Of a DNA stretch of 5,254 nucleotides, positions 5,239 to 5,254 are shown piece after piece. The stretch comes from Oscillospiraceae bacterium (lineage in GTDB: Bacteria > Bacillota_A > Clostridia > Oscillospirales > Ruminococcaceae), in the NCBI GenBank assembly GCA_017848205.1, contig JAGDDO010000439.1, forward strand, positions 1 through 5,254. Reading direction: 5' to 3'. Below the pieces are notes generated by a model. The model had not been told where the DNA came from, ran no database searches, and saw only the letters and a list, made by a program, of their open reading frames with translations. A program made the position numbers and the translations under genes. Numbering within the stretch: the stretch's first letter is position 1; the number at the start of each line of letters is the position of its first letter.

Positions 5239-5254
5239 TGATTTATAAATAAAA

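Noticed and set aside
1..5254. tRNA, rRNA, CRISPR array, insertion sequence or attachment site
   Set aside because: No cloverleaf, regularly spaced repeat array, transposase-like frame or terminal inverted repeat with target duplication was seen on reading both strands by eye.

Overview
The window most likely comes from a Gram-positive anaerobe of the class Clostridia, plausibly a Ruminococcus-like member of the Oscillospiraceae. This is an inference from four things: the strong AGGAGG-type ribosome binding sites, sigma-A type promoters with 17-base spacers, moderate base composition, and the combination of a CotH-type lipoprotein with a 389-residue two-tailed CDF transporter. No rRNA or other phylogenetic marker is present, so the genus is not established. 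The window reads as ordinary chromosome: I see no transposase, integrase, CRISPR array, tRNA or rRNA.

Layout from left to right: (1) bases 1-969, plus strand, hold the 3' three quarters of rarA (replication-associated recombination AAA+ ATPase), cut by the window edge just at the Walker B motif. (2) An 11-bp hairpin at 1021-1052 serves as a shared terminator between rarA and the convergent next gene. (3) Bases 1061-2230, minus strand, encode a cation diffusion facilitator whose metal-site residues (NxxxD in TM2, DxxxD in TM5) point to manganese rather than zinc, and which carries two cytoplasmic tail domains in tandem. (4) The 260-bp divergent intergenic region 2231-2490 holds two well-formed back-to-back promoters, a structured leader for the transporter, and overlapping dyads across the promoter of the next gene. 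(5) Bases 2491-3171, plus strand, encode an AIM24/TIGR00266-family protein with an internal repeat. (6) Two strong hairpins lie at 3201-3292 between convergent genes. (7) Bases 3332-4972, minus strand, encode a secreted CotH-kinase-family lipoprotein with its own promoter near 5063-5091. (8) Bases 5100-5254 contain no gene that I can support, but hold a compact two-hairpin structure in which both hairpins share the octamer GCTTCGCC.

The four genes all appear to be separate transcription units: each of the three complete genes has its own ribosome binding site and promoter candidate, and hairpins separate the convergent pairs. I see no operon or shared pathway linking them. The most interesting material is regulatory: the transporter leader, the AIM24 promoter dyads, and the right-edge hairpin element. 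I did not find convincing evidence of a new multi-gene system in this window.
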